A DNA stretch of 64,000 bases from Pseudoxanthomonas helianthi (GTDB lineage: Bacteria; Pseudomonadota; Gammaproteobacteria; Xanthomonadales; Xanthomonadaceae). Under the pieces are notes generated by a model. The model ran no database searches, was not told the DNA's origin, and saw only the letters and a program-made list of their open reading frames with translations. Both the position numbers and the translations under genes were made by a program. Shown here piece by piece: positions 10,210 through 17,959 of the stretch. How positions within the stretch are numbered: the first letter of the stretch is position 1; every line of letters begins with the position of its first letter. The stretch covers positions 248,413-312,412 of the forward strand of contig NZ_JAGKTC010000001.1 in the NCBI RefSeq assembly GCF_017939625.1. Reading direction: 5' to 3'.

Positions 10210-11031
10210 ATGACGACAAGCCCCTCCATCGCCTTCATCGGCGGCGGCAACATGGCCCGCAGCCTGATCGGCGGCCTCGTCGCCACCGGCATGCGGCCTG
10301 GCGATATTCTCGTCGCCGAGCCGGTCGCCGAATTGCGCGATGCGTTGGCGCGCGACTTCGGCGTGCAGGTCCACACCGAAGCTGCGCAAGTTGCCGAAGC
10401 CGGTACCTGGGTGTTCGCGGTTAAACCGCAGGTGATGCGCGGCGTGTGCGAATCGCTGGCCGCGGCTGCCCAATCGCGACAACCGCTGGTCGTGTCCATC
10501 GCCGCCGGCATCACCGCCGCGCAACTGGACCGCTGGCTGGGCGGCGACGTCGCCGTCGTGCGCACGATGCCCAATACACCGGCCCTGCTCGGCGCCGGCA
10601 TCACCGCGTTGTTCGCCAACGCGCGCGTCGATGCCGCCGGTCGTGATGCTTCCGAACGCCTGCTCGCCGCCGCCGGCAAGACCGTATGGATCGACGACGA
10701 GGGACTGATGGACGCGGTCACCGCCGTGTCCGGCAGCGGCCCGGCCTACATATTCCTGCTGGCCGAGGCGATGGAAGCCTCTGCACAAAAACAGGGCCTT
10801 CCTGCCGACACCGCGCGCGCCCTGGTGTTGCAGACGATACTGGGTGCCGCTCGCATGCTGACCGAAGCCGGCGAGGCGCCTGCCGAACTGCGTCGTCGCG
10901 TCACCTCGCCCAACGGCACCACGCAAGCGGCAGTTGAAACCTTCCAGGCCGGCGGATTCGAGGCGCTGGTCGATGCGGCCATCGCCGCGGCCACCAAGCG
11001 CGGCCGCCAGTTGTCCGCCGCGAACGATTGA
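10210..11031 (+). CDS. proC: Pyrroline-5-carboxylate reductase
   Basis: ProC makes proline from pyrroline-5-carboxylate with NAD(P)H. The 273-residue protein has the Rossmann start IAFIGGGNMARSLIGG, VVRTMPNTPALLGAGIT in the middle, and the family signature VSGSGPAYIFLLAEAM near residue 175. The end TSPNGTTQAAVETFQ is also typical. Spacing to yggS is 10 bases and the following lipoprotein starts 8 bases after the stop, so the three form one operon. Confidence 0.96.
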   Translation: MTTSPSIAFIGGGNMARSLIGGLVATGMRPGDILVAEPVAELRDALARDFGVQVHTEAAQVAEAGTWVFAVKPQVMRGVCESLAAAAQSRQPLVVSIAAGITAAQLDRWLGGDVAVVRTMPNTPALLGAGITALFANARVDAAGRDASERLLAAAGKTVWIDDEGLMDAVTAVSGSGPAYIFLLAEAMEASAQKQGLPADTARALVLQTILGAARMLTEAGEAPAELRRRVTSPNGTTQAAVETFQAGGFEALVDAAIAAATKRGRQLSAAND

Positions 11032-11039
11032 GGCCCGCC

Positions 11040-11495
11040 ATGATCCGCAGACTGCTGTTCCCCGCGACGTTGCTGCTGGCCGCCTGCTCCGCCGGCGAAG
11101 CGCCTCGCGTCGTCGCCCCGGTCGCGACGGAACCGGCCTATACCGATTTCGGCACGCTGCGCGTGCGCTACAACGCGTTGCCGACGCAAAGCTTGAACGA
11201 GCAGATGGCCAAACGCTATGGCGTGCCGCGCGACGCCGGTCTGGCCCTGGTCACGGTCGGCCTGCGCCAGTTGCACGACGGCGAAGAGACGGGCATCGAA
11301 GGACAGGCACGGGCCACGGCCGTCGACCTGCAGGGCGAACGCACCCCCATCGCGCTGAAGCCGGTGAAGATCGGCGACAGCTACGTCGACCACATCGGCA
11401 CTTTCGCGATCAGTCCGCGCAACCATTACCGCATCGAGGTTTCCATCGAAGCGCAGGGTCGGCGCGAGACGGTCGGCTTCCAGCGCGAGTTCTGA
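11040..11495 (+). CDS. DUF4426 family lipoprotein
   Basis: The 151-residue product has a lipoprotein signal (LLFPATLLLAACSAG), so it is probably anchored in the envelope. The body (FGTLRVRYNALPTQSLNEQ, then YGVPRDAGLALVTVGLR) resembles DUF4426, a family often found near yggS/proC or metXW in gammaproteobacteria. Function is unknown. The ATG at 11040 has GAGG just upstream, overlapping the proC stop, and is preferred over the ATG at 11028 inside proC. The family assignment rests on recognition of the pattern only. Confidence 0.8.
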   Translation: MIRRLLFPATLLLAACSAGEAPRVVAPVATEPAYTDFGTLRVRYNALPTQSLNEQMAKRYGVPRDAGLALVTVGLRQLHDGEETGIEGQARATAVDLQGERTPIALKPVKIGDSYVDHIGTFAISPRNHYRIEVSIEAQGRRETVGFQREF

Positions 11496-11507
11496 CGCCA
11501 ACCCAGC

Positions 11508-12305
11508 TTACGAATGGCGCTGATTCCACTCGCGCACGATCCGTGCGATTTCTTGGACACCATCACCCAATGCCGCCGGCCCCGGCTGCAGGATCAACGG
11601 CGACTTGATCTCGTGCAGCTCGCCGTCGCGGACCGCCGGGATCGCGTCCCAGCCCGGACGCGCGGCGACCTTGTCGGGACGGAACTTCTTGCCGCACCAC
11701 GAACCCAGGATGAGCTCCGGCGCGCGCCGCACCACTTCGGCGTTGTCGGCAAGAATGCGCTGCTTCGCCAAGGGCTCGCAGGCCAGTTCGGGGAAGATGT
11801 CGTCGCCACCCGCGATGCGCACCAGTTCGGCGACCCACTGGATGCCGCTGATCGCCGGCTCGTCCCATTCCTCGAAATACACGCGCGGACGCCGCGCCAG
11901 TGCCGCCGCATCGCGCTCGATGCGTTCCAGGCCACGGCGCAATCCGTCGGCATAGGCCTTCGCCTTCTCCGCCGCGCCGACCAGTGCGCCGAGGCGGCGG
12001 ATGTAATCGAGGATGCCATCGACGCTGCGGTGGTTGGCGATCCACACTTCGACGCCCCGCCGCACCAGTTCGGCGGCGATGTCGGCCTGGATGTCGGAGA
12101 AGCCGATGGCGAAATCCGGCTTCAGCTTCAGGATCTCGTCGATCTTGGCGCTGGTGAACGCGCTGACCTTCGGCTTCTCCTTGCGCGCCTGCGGCGGCCG
12201 CACGGTGAAACCGCTGATGCCGACGATGCGATCCGCTTCGCCCAGCGCGTACAGCGTCTCGGTCGGTTCTTCAGTCAGGCAGACGATGCGCCGCGGACCC
12301 TTCAT
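11508..12305 (-). CDS. BtuF-like cobalamin-binding periplasmic-fold protein without signal peptide
   Basis: The 265-residue protein has the helical-backbone substrate-binding fold of BtuF/FhuD proteins: RIVCLTEEPTETLYALGEADRIVG at the start, KPDFAIGFSDIQADIAAEL, a long linking helix near 130-150, and GSWCGKKFRPDKV near 210. It starts directly with the first beta strand and has no signal peptide, so it would stay in the cytoplasm. No permease or ATPase genes lie nearby. Its ATG overlaps the stop of the NIF3-like gene by 4 bases, so the two are translationally coupled. Confidence 0.75.
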   Translation of the reverse strand: MKGPRRIVCLTEEPTETLYALGEADRIVGISGFTVRPPQARKEKPKVSAFTSAKIDEILKLKPDFAIGFSDIQADIAAELVRRGVEVWIANHRSVDGILDYIRRLGALVGAAEKAKAYADGLRRGLERIERDAAALARRPRVYFEEWDEPAISGIQWVAELVRIAGGDDIFPELACEPLAKQRILADNAEVVRRAPELILGSWCGKKFRPDKVAARPGWDAIPAVRDGELHEIKSPLILQPGPAALGDGVQEIARIVREWNQRHS

Positions 12306-12646
12306 GGCAATGCAAACGAAGATTCGTCGACGAAGATCGCCGGCACGTCCCAGGGATGGTGCGGGCGGATGCCCTGCTCGATCAGCCGCTGCAGCCGTGC
12401 CGGATCGCGCGGGATGCACAGTTCGAGGCGCACGGTTTCCACCTGCTCCAGCTCGCCGACCCGGCCTTGCGACGGTTGTGCGCCCGGCAAGGGACGGAAC
12501 TGCTCAAGGCCCGGCGCCGAAATCCACATGCCTTGTTCGTAATCGCCCTGCCGCAACGAATCGATCGCGCAGATGCCGCGTTGCAGGCCTTCGAGATGCG
12601 CGGGCGGTACGAACACCGTGATGCGATAGACCGGAACCAGACGCAT
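12302..12646 (-). CDS. NIF3-like (YqfO insert/CutA-like) single-domain protein
   Basis: The 114-residue protein matches the extra domain seen in YqfO-type NIF3 proteins: YRITVFVPPAHLEGLQRGI at the start, FRPLPGAQPSQGRVGELEQVE in the middle and HPWDVPAIFVDE at the end. In full-length NIF3 proteins this ferredoxin-like domain is inserted in a dinuclear-metal hydrolase; here it stands alone, as in other xanthomonads. Function is unknown. It lies 8 bases after the pdxH stop in the same minus-strand operon. The ATG at 12646 fits the fold; the frame stays open upstream only as a shadow of pdxH. Confidence 0.75.
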   Translation of the reverse strand: MRLVPVYRITVFVPPAHLEGLQRGICAIDSLRQGDYEQGMWISAPGLEQFRPLPGAQPSQGRVGELEQVETVRLELCIPRDPARLQRLIEQGIRPHHPWDVPAIFVDESSFALP

Positions 12647-12654
12647 GCGGACGG

Positions 12655-13254
12655 TCAGGGGAACAGCATGCGCTTCGACCACGCGCCATCGGCACCGCGT
12701 TCGTAACGCCAGCGCTCGTGCAGGCGGAATTGCACGCCGTACCAGAACTCGAACGCCTGCGGCACCACGCGATAGCCATTCCAGCCCGGCGGGCGCGGCA
12801 CCGGCTGGCCGTCGAAGCGCGCCTCGGTTTCGGCGATGCGCTGTTCGAATTCTTCCCGCGAGGCCAGCGTCTCGGACTGGTGCGAGGCCCAGGCGCCGAT
12901 CTGGCTCGGGCGCGGACGCGAGGCGAAATAGGCATCGGCCTCGGCCGCCTCGACCGCTTCTACCGCGCCTTCGATGCGCACCTGGATGCCGGCCTCGCGC
13001 AGCGTGCGCCACAGGAACAGCAGCGCGGCGCGCGGGTTTTCCGCCAGTTCATGGCCTTTCTGGCTGCCGACGTGGGTGTAGAACACGAAGCCGCGCTCGT
13101 CGAACGCCTTCAGAAGCACGGTGCGCGCGGATGGATGGCCATCGCGGGTCGCGGTGGCGACGGTCATCGCGTTGGCTTCGGGTTCGCGGCTGTGCTTCGC
13201 TTCCTCGAACAGTTGGGCGAAGGTGGCGAGTGCTTCGGTGTAGAGGTCGGTCAT
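12655..13254 (-). CDS. pdxH: Pyridoxamine 5'-phosphate oxidase
   Basis: PdxH is the FMN enzyme that makes pyridoxal phosphate. The 199-residue protein has [19 protein letters not shown] (FMN/substrate region), [19 protein letters not shown], the signature [17 protein letters not shown] and the usual RMLFP C terminus. The start codon lies only 20 bases from the divergent kinase start, and a GACAAT hexamer on this strand (13264-13269) would start transcription about 3 bases before the ATG, so the mRNA may be almost leaderless. Confidence 0.95.
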   Translation of the reverse strand: MTDLYTEALATFAQLFEEAKHSREPEANAMTVATATRDGHPSARTVLLKAFDERGFVFYTHVGSQKGHELAENPRAALLFLWRTLREAGIQVRIEGAVEAVEAAEADAYFASRPRPSQIGAWASHQSETLASREEFEQRIAETEARFDGQPVPRPPGWNGYRVVPQAFEFWYGVQFRLHERWRYERGADGAWSKRMLFP

Positions 13255-13262
13255 GGCAGTGC

Positions 13263-13269
13263 TATTGTC
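13263..13269. promoter_or_regulatory. Putative overlapping bidirectional -10 elements
   Basis: TATTGT on the plus strand (13263-13268) and GACAAT on the minus strand (13264-13269) overlap. The plus element predicts +1 exactly at the kinase ATG (13275); the minus element predicts +1 about 3 bases before the pdxH ATG (13254). Neither gene has a Shine-Dalgarno. No strong -35 is seen on either side. Confidence 0.45.
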
Positions 13270-13274
13270 GCGCG

Positions 13275-14102
13275 ATGCCGCCTTCGCCGCCATCGTCCGC
13301 CGGGACTTCCGGGTTTTCCGCTCCCTTCGTCGCCGGCGCATTGGAGGCCGCGTTGGCCGCGGCGTCGGGCCGGCCACCGGTATTCGCGATCTGCGGCCTG
13401 CAAGGCACCGGCAAGTCGACCCTGGCCGCGCAGATCGCCGCGCTGGCGCAGGCGCAGGGGTTGCGCATCGCGGCCCTATCGATCGACGACTTCTACCTGA
13501 CCCATGCGCAGCGCCGGCAACTCGCCCGAGATGTGCACCCATTGCTGGCCACGCGTGGCCCGCCCGGTACGCATGACGTGGCGCTGGCCTTGCATGTGCT
13601 GGATAAGCTGCGCGCCGGCGCGTCCGTCGGCTTGCCGCGCTTCGACAAGCTGGCTGACGACCGGTTGCCGGAATCGCAATGGCAACGGGTCGACGAGCCG
13701 GTCGACCTGACGATCTTCGAAGGCTGGTTTTTGGCGACGCCAGCGGAGGAAGAAGCCGCGCTGGGCGAGCCGGTCAATGCGCTGGAGCGCGTCGAAGACA
13801 GCGAAGGCACCTGGCGGCGCTGGTGCAATACCGCACTCGCCCGCGACTATCCGGCGTTGTGGGCACGGATCGACGCGCTGTGGTTCCTGCAGCCTCCCGG
13901 TTTCGAAGTGGTATCGGAATGGCGCTGGCAGCAGGAACAGGCCCTCCAGGCCAGCGATCCATCAAGGCCGGCGATGGATCGCACGCAGGTCGAACGCTTC
14001 ATCCAGCATTTCGAACGGGTCAGCCGGCAGGCGCTGCGCACCCTGCCGGCGATTGCCGATGAAACGATTCCGCTGGACGCCGAACGCCGACCGCTTTCGT
14101 AG
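13275..14102 (+). CDS. P-loop kinase, D-glycerate 3-kinase-like
   Basis: The 275-residue protein belongs to the P-loop kinases related to D-glycerate 3-kinase and the yeast ATP-binding protein Tda10. Walker A is [13 protein letters not shown], followed by [46 protein letters not shown] and FEGWFLATP, all typical of this group. The physiological substrate in xanthomonads is not settled. There is no Shine-Dalgarno; a TATTGT hexamer predicts +1 at the ATG. The TAG stop lies inside the left arm of a REP-like repeat (14098-14189), so the present C terminus was set by that element. Confidence 0.82.
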   Translation: MPPSPPSSAGTSGFSAPFVAGALEAALAAASGRPPVFAICGLQGTGKSTLAAQIAALAQAQGLRIAALSIDDFYLTHAQRRQLARDVHPLLATRGPPGTHDVALALHVLDKLRAGASVGLPRFDKLADDRLPESQWQRVDEPVDLTIFEGWFLATPAEEEAALGEPVNALERVEDSEGTWRRWCNTALARDYPALWARIDALWFLQPPGFEVVSEWRWQQEQALQASDPSRPAMDRTQVERFIQHFERVSRQALRTLPAIADETIPLDAERRPLS

Positions 14103-14189
14103 GAGCGCCCCTGGGCGCGACCGAAAGATTCGGGATCCTCGAATTTCACCGGCGTCCGAGCGACGGTCGCGCCCAAGAGCGCTCCTACG
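14098..14189. repeat. REP-like inverted repeat overlapping the kinase stop codon
   Basis: Arms at 14098-14123 and 14164-14189 match as reverse complements with two mismatches; the head is CGTAGGAGCGCCCCTGGGCG. The kinase TAG (14100-14102) is within the left arm. The right arm ends 3 bases before the dodecin stop, so the element fills the whole space between two convergent genes. Confidence 0.85.
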
Positions 14190-14192
14190 CCA

Positions 14193-14396
14193 TCAATCGA
14201 CGATGAAGGTGATCTTCAGGTTCACCCGCCATTCCTGGACCGCGCCGTTGGCGTCGGTGACGACCTTGATCTCGTTGACCCATGCGCCCTGGATGTTCTT
14301 CACCGTCTCGGCGGTCTTCTTCAGGCCGGCCTTGACCGCGTCTTCCATGCTGGTCTTGGACGATGCATTGACTTCGATGATCTTGGCGACGGACAT
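14193..14396 (-). CDS. Dodecin, flavin-binding storage protein
   Basis: The 67-residue product matches dodecins: [20 protein letters not shown], then [18 protein letters not shown] with the flavin-stacking Trp, and [13 protein letters not shown] at the end. Dodecins form hollow dodecamers that sequester FMN or riboflavin in the cytoplasm. AAGGAAAACGAC before the ATG gives a good ribosome site. It is monocistronic and its 3' side abuts a REP-like element. Confidence 0.92.
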   Translation of the reverse strand: MSVAKIIEVNASSKTSMEDAVKAGLKKTAETVKNIQGAWVNEIKVVTDANGAVQEWRVNLKITFIVD

Positions 14397-14483
14397 GTCG
14401 TTTTCCTTCCGTTGAAGGCAGCTGGGCCGCGGGAACCGGCAGCCTAGTCCGGCGGCCGTTAAGCGCCCGCCATGGAGTGCTGG

Positions 14484-14489
14484 CATCAT
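14484..14489 (+). promoter_or_regulatory. Putative -10 for leaderless aroK
   Basis: CATCAT (four of six matches to TATAAT) ends 7 bases before the aroK ATG, putting +1 at the A of the start codon. The nearest GGAG is about 18 bases upstream of the ATG, too far for a Shine-Dalgarno. Confidence 0.35.
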
Positions 14490-14495
14490 TCGCCC

Positions 14496-15050
14496 ATGCA
14501 GTCCGCTCCCAACCTGATCCTGGTCGGCCCGATGGGCGCCGGCAAGACCTCCATCGGCCGTCGCCTGGCCGATCGGCTGGGCCTGCACTTCGTCGACGTG
14601 GACCAGTTGGTGGTGGAACGTGCGGGCGCGGACATCCCGACCCTGTTCGAACACGTCGGCGAAGCCGGCTTCCGCGAACGCGAGCACGCCGCCCTGGCCA
14701 GTGCGTTGACCGGCGACGGGCAAGTGGTGTCGACCGGCGGCGGTGCGGTGTTGGGCGCGGAAAACCGCAGGCTGATGCGCGAACGCGGCTTCGTCGTGCA
14801 CCTGCACGTCAGCGTCGAAGGCCAGTTGCGCCGCGTCGGCCACGACCGCAACCGTCCGCTGCTGCAACGTCCCGACCGCGAGCGCACGCTGCGCGAATTG
14901 GCCGCGGTGCGCGAACCGCTGTACGCCGAGGTCGCCGACCTGCACCACGACACCGAAGGCCTCAGCCCGGGCCGCGCCACCACCGAACTGATCGAACGAC
15001 TGGCCGTGCACTGGCAGCGCGGCGCCATTCCCACCGCGAATACGCCATGA
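14496..15050 (+). CDS. aroK: Shikimate kinase
   Basis: AroK phosphorylates shikimate in the aromatic amino-acid pathway. The 184-residue protein starts [20 protein letters not shown] with the P-loop; [11 protein letters not shown] carries the shikimate/Mg Asp pair, [13 protein letters not shown] and [10 protein letters not shown] bind substrate, and [13 protein letters not shown] is the lid. An in-frame ATG at 14472 would add 8 unlikely residues. The stop overlaps the aroB start by 4 bases. Confidence 0.95.
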   Translation: MQSAPNLILVGPMGAGKTSIGRRLADRLGLHFVDVDQLVVERAGADIPTLFEHVGEAGFREREHAALASALTGDGQVVSTGGGAVLGAENRRLMRERGFVVHLHVSVEGQLRRVGHDRNRPLLQRPDRERTLRELAAVREPLYAEVADLHHDTEGLSPGRATTELIERLAVHWQRGAIPTANTP

Positions 15051-16174
15051 ATCCTTCTGCTTCCCCCGAAATAGTCGTGACCCGCTTTGTGGAAGTGGGT
15101 GGCGACACGCCGTACCGCATCGCCATCGGCCCCGATCTGCTGACCGATGGCGCCGCTCTGGCCGCGCACGTGCGCGGCCGCCACGTGTTGCTGGTCAGCG
15201 ATTCCAACGTCGCCCCGCTGTACGCGGGACGCGTGCGCGAGGCGCTGCATGCGGCGCGGCCGGAACTGCTGATCGGCACCTGCATCCTGCCGGCCGGCGA
15301 GGAATCGAAGACCCTGGCCCACTTCGGCAAGGCCATCGACGCACTGGCCGAGCTCGGCGCGACCCGCGACGCCTGCGTGTTCGCGCTCGGCGGCGGCGTG
15401 GTTGGCGACCTGGCCGGTTTCGCCGCCGCGTGCTGGATGCGCGGGGTCGATTGCGTGCAACTGCCGACCACCCTGCTGTCGATGGTCGACTCGTCGGTCG
15501 GCGGCAAGACCGCGGTGGACATCCCGCTGGGCAAGAACCTGGTCGGCGCGTTCCATCCGCCGCGAGCGGTGTTCGCCGACACTTCTGCCCTGCGCAGCCT
15601 GCCACCGCGCGAGTTGCGCGCGGGATTGGCCGAGGTGATCAAGTACGGCGCGATCCGCGACCCGCGTTTCCTGCAATGGCTGGAACAGGAACGCGAAGCG
15701 CTGCTGGCCGGCGACGACGAAGCGCTGGCGCTGGCCATCGCCGCCAGTTGCGAGCACAAGGCCGAGATCGTCGCCCGCGATCCGCTGGAGAAAGGCGAGC
15801 GCGCCCTGCTCAACCTCGGCCACACCTTCGGCCACGCCATCGAGGCCGAACAGGGTTACGGCGGCATGGGCAACGACAACCTCAACCACGGCGAGGCGGT
15901 GGCGGTCGGCATGGTGCTGGCGGCGCGGCTGTCGACCGACCTGGGCTTGGCCCCGGCCGGAGACGCGGAGCGCCTTGCCGCCCTGCTGGACGCCTACGGC
16001 CTGCCGACCCGCATTCCCGCCGGCCTCGCGCCGGAAGCCCTGTTGGCGCGGATGCGCCTGGACAAGAAGAACGTCGCCGGCCGCCTGCGCCTGGTGCTGT
16101 GGCGCGGCGCGGGGCTGGCCGAGGTGGTGCCGGACGTGGACGAAGCCGCGGTGTTGAAGGTGTTGGCCGACTGA
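15047..16174 (+). CDS. aroB: 3-Dehydroquinate synthase
   Basis: AroB makes 3-dehydroquinate from DAHP using NAD and a divalent metal. In the 375-residue protein the NAD site is in [17 protein letters not shown], the substrate segment in [18 protein letters not shown] and NLVGAFHPP, the first metal Glu in [10 protein letters not shown], and the metal His residues in [11 protein letters not shown] and [11 protein letters not shown]. The coupled aroK-aroB order is standard. A long REP-like element follows the stop. Confidence 0.96.
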   Translation: MNPSASPEIVVTRFVEVGGDTPYRIAIGPDLLTDGAALAAHVRGRHVLLVSDSNVAPLYAGRVREALHAARPELLIGTCILPAGEESKTLAHFGKAIDALAELGATRDACVFALGGGVVGDLAGFAAACWMRGVDCVQLPTTLLSMVDSSVGGKTAVDIPLGKNLVGAFHPPRAVFADTSALRSLPPRELRAGLAEVIKYGAIRDPRFLQWLEQEREALLAGDDEALALAIAASCEHKAEIVARDPLEKGERALLNLGHTFGHAIEAEQGYGGMGNDNLNHGEAVAVGMVLAARLSTDLGLAPAGDAERLAALLDAYGLPTRIPAGLAPEALLARMRLDKKNVAGRLRLVLWRGAGLAEVVPDVDEAAVLKVLAD

Positions 16175-16182
16175 GCGCTCCT

Positions 16183-16351
16183 CCCTTCTCGCCTCGGGAG
16201 AAGGTGACGCGAAGCGCCGGATGAGGGTGCGGCCAAGCGGCGGAAATCGACTTTCAGGGAGCCGCCAACGGGCTCCAATGCGTTCCTTGCAAGCTTCGGC
16301 AGTCCCGCTCCGCCGTACCCTCACCCCCAACCCCTCCCGCCGGGAGAGGGG
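16183..16351. repeat. Composite REP-like element between aroB and the WGR gene
   Basis: A palindromic core (CCTTCTCGCCTCGGGAGAAGG) is followed by GTGACGCGAAGCGCCGGATG; the distal part, ending in CCCCTCCCGCCGGGAGAGGGG, runs in inverted orientation. The same layout occurs at 35533-35696 and a minimal core at 6006-6028. I see no coding capacity. Confidence 0.75.
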
Positions 16352-16361
16352 CTTGAACCGC

Positions 16362-16367
16362 TACAAT
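16362..16367 (+). promoter_or_regulatory. Putative -10 for leaderless WGR gene
   Basis: TACAAT (five of six matches to TATAAT) ends 7 bases before the ATG at 16375, predicting +1 at 16374. The gene has no nearby Shine-Dalgarno; the GAGAGGGG upstream belongs to the REP-like element. Confidence 0.5.
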
Positions 16368-16374
16368 TCGCCCC

Positions 16375-16632
16375 ATGCGCGTCTTCCTGCAGCAACGTCC
16401 CAACGCGGGCGAAGCCCCCCGCTACGTCCAGCTAACCCTGCAGCCCGACCTGTTCGGCGGCTGGGAGTTGCTGCGCGAAACCGGCCAGCTCGGCGGCCGT
16501 GCCCAACTCAAGCGCGAGCAGTACCTGCTGCAGGACGAGGCCACGGCGGCATTCGAAAAGGCGCGCGACGGGCACATCAAGCGCGGCTTCCAGCAGATGT
16601 TCGTGCAGGGCGCGGAAGCGCCGAAAGGCTGA
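16375..16632 (+). CDS. Small WGR-domain protein
   Basis: The 85-residue protein is a single WGR domain: YVQLTLQPDLFGGWELLRE, with the family motif altered to LGGRAQLKREQYL, then EATAAFEKARDGHIKRGF. WGR domains occur in PARPs and in bacterial nucleic-acid-linked proteins, where they bind DNA ends or partner proteins. Solo versions are common in proteobacteria but uncharacterised. It lies alone between a REP-like element and another repeat and has a leaderless-type promoter. Confidence 0.82.
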   Translation: MRVFLQQRPNAGEAPRYVQLTLQPDLFGGWELLRETGQLGGRAQLKREQYLLQDEATAAFEKARDGHIKRGFQQMFVQGAEAPKG

Positions 16633-16645
16633 TCCTTACCCGAAT

Positions 16646-16725
16646 GTCATCCCGAACGCAGTGAGGGATCTGCTTTTTGCCCGCGGCAAAGCAAAACAGA
16701 TTCCTCGCCTTCGGCTCGGAACGAC
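16646..16725. repeat. Imperfect inverted repeat, second repeat family
   Basis: GTCATCCCGAACGCAGTGAG at the left is mirrored by an arm ending CCTTCGGCTCGGAACGAC. This resembles a widespread intergenic repeat of the form TCATTCCGAGCGNAGCGAGG. It occupies the gap before hemE and ends about 20 bases before its ATG. Confidence 0.65.
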
Positions 16726-16746
16726 AGACCAACTTTCCGGAACAAA

Positions 16747-17823
16747 ATGTCTCCCACCGCACTGAAGAACGACCGCTTCCTCCGCGCCCTCCGCCGCCAG
16801 CCCACCGACTGCACGCCCGTGTGGCTGATGCGCCAGGCCGGGCGCTACCTGCCGGAATACCGCGAAACCCGCGCCAAGGCCGGCAGTTTCCTCGGCATGG
16901 CCAAGAACCCCGAGATCGCCTGCGAGATCACCCTGCAGCCCCTGCGCCGCTTCGACCTGGACGCCGCGATCCTGTTCTCCGACATCCTCACCGTGCCCGA
17001 CGCGATGGGCCTGGGCCTGTACTTCGTCGAAGGCGAAGGCCCCAAGTTCGAACGCACCGTGCGCACGATGGCCGACGCGGAAAAACTCGCCGTGCCGGAC
17101 ATGGAAACCGGGCTGCGCTACGTGATGGACGCGGTGCGGCTGATCCGCCGCGAGCTGGACGGCAAGGTTCCACTGATCGGTTTCTCCGGCAGTCCGTGGA
17201 CGCTGGCCTGCTACATGGTCGAAGGCGGCGGCAGCGACAACTATTCGAAGATCAAGGCGATGGCGCTGAACGACCCGGCCACGCTGCACAGGCTGCTGTC
17301 GGTCAACACCGATGCGGTGGTCGCCTACCTGTCGGCGCAGCGCGCGGCCGGCGCGCAGGCGCTGCAGGTATTCGACACCTGGGGTGGCGTCTTGTCGCCG
17401 GCGATGTACCGCGAATTCTCCCTGCCCTACCTGCAGCGCATCGCGCGCGAACTGCAACGTGGAGAAGGCGATGAACGCGCGCCGTTGATCCTGTTCGGCA
17501 AGGGCAATGCGCCGTACCTGGAAGAACTCGCCGACAGCGGCGCCGAAGGCATCGGCGTGGACTGGCTGGTCGAGCTGGGCGAAGCCGCGCGCCGCACCGG
17601 CGGCAAGGTCGCGCTGCAGGGCAACCTGGATCCGGCGACGCTGTACGGCTCGCCCGACGCGATCCGTGCGCAGGCGAAGCAGGCGCTGGACAGCTATGCC
17701 GCCGGCAACGGCGGCTCGCGCGATGGCCACGTGTTCAACCTGGGCCATGGCATGTCGCCCGACATGAATCCCGACCACGTCGCAGTGCTGGTCGATGCGG
17801 TGCACGAACTGAGCCAGCGCTGA
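16747..17823 (+). CDS. hemE: Uroporphyrinogen decarboxylase
   Basis: HemE removes four acetate carboxyls from uroporphyrinogen III in heme synthesis. The 358-residue protein shows [17 protein letters not shown] at about 20-36, the catalytic Asp region [48 protein letters not shown] and [11 protein letters not shown] at the C terminus. No clear Shine-Dalgarno precedes the ATG. A near-palindromic GTGGGA element follows 9 bases after the stop. Confidence 0.96.
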   Translation: MSPTALKNDRFLRALRRQPTDCTPVWLMRQAGRYLPEYRETRAKAGSFLGMAKNPEIACEITLQPLRRFDLDAAILFSDILTVPDAMGLGLYFVEGEGPKFERTVRTMADAEKLAVPDMETGLRYVMDAVRLIRRELDGKVPLIGFSGSPWTLACYMVEGGGSDNYSKIKAMALNDPATLHRLLSVNTDAVVAYLSAQRAAGAQALQVFDTWGGVLSPAMYREFSLPYLQRIARELQRGEGDERAPLILFGKGNAPYLEELADSGAEGIGVDWLVELGEAARRTGGKVALQGNLDPATLYGSPDAIRAQAKQALDSYAAGNGGSRDGHVFNLGHGMSPDMNPDHVAVLVDAVHELSQR

Positions 17824-17832
17824 CGATTCCTT

Positions 17833-17858
17833 GTGGGAACGGCCTTGGCCGCTCCCAC
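17833..17858. repeat. Short near-perfect palindrome after hemE
   Basis: GTGGGAACGGCC and GGCCGCTCCCAC pair with one mismatch. It lies 9 bases after the hemE stop and probably folds as a 3' hairpin. It shares the GTGGGA head with the repeats at 1424 and 33729. Confidence 0.7.
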
Positions 17859-17871
17859 ATTCATCAATCCG

Positions 17872-17955
17872 CTTTCGTAGAGTCGGGCTTGCTCGACTGT
17901 TCTGCTCTCCGCCGCCGAAAGGCAAAGCAGTCGAGCAAGCTCGACTCTACGAAAG
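17872..17955. repeat. REP-like inverted repeat, second copy of the 4937 family
   Basis: Arms at 17872-17899 and 17928-17955 are 28 bases and pair with one mismatch. The arms match those at 4937-5016 almost exactly, while the spacer differs. It sits between convergent hemE and the histidine kinase, 4 bases from the kinase stop. Confidence 0.85.
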
Positions 17956-17959
17956 GCGG

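Noticed and set aside
9432..10721. N-terminal extension of pilT over yggS and proC
   Set aside because: The extension mirrors the divergent genes; PilT homology begins exactly at the GTG at 9431, which has a good ribosome site.
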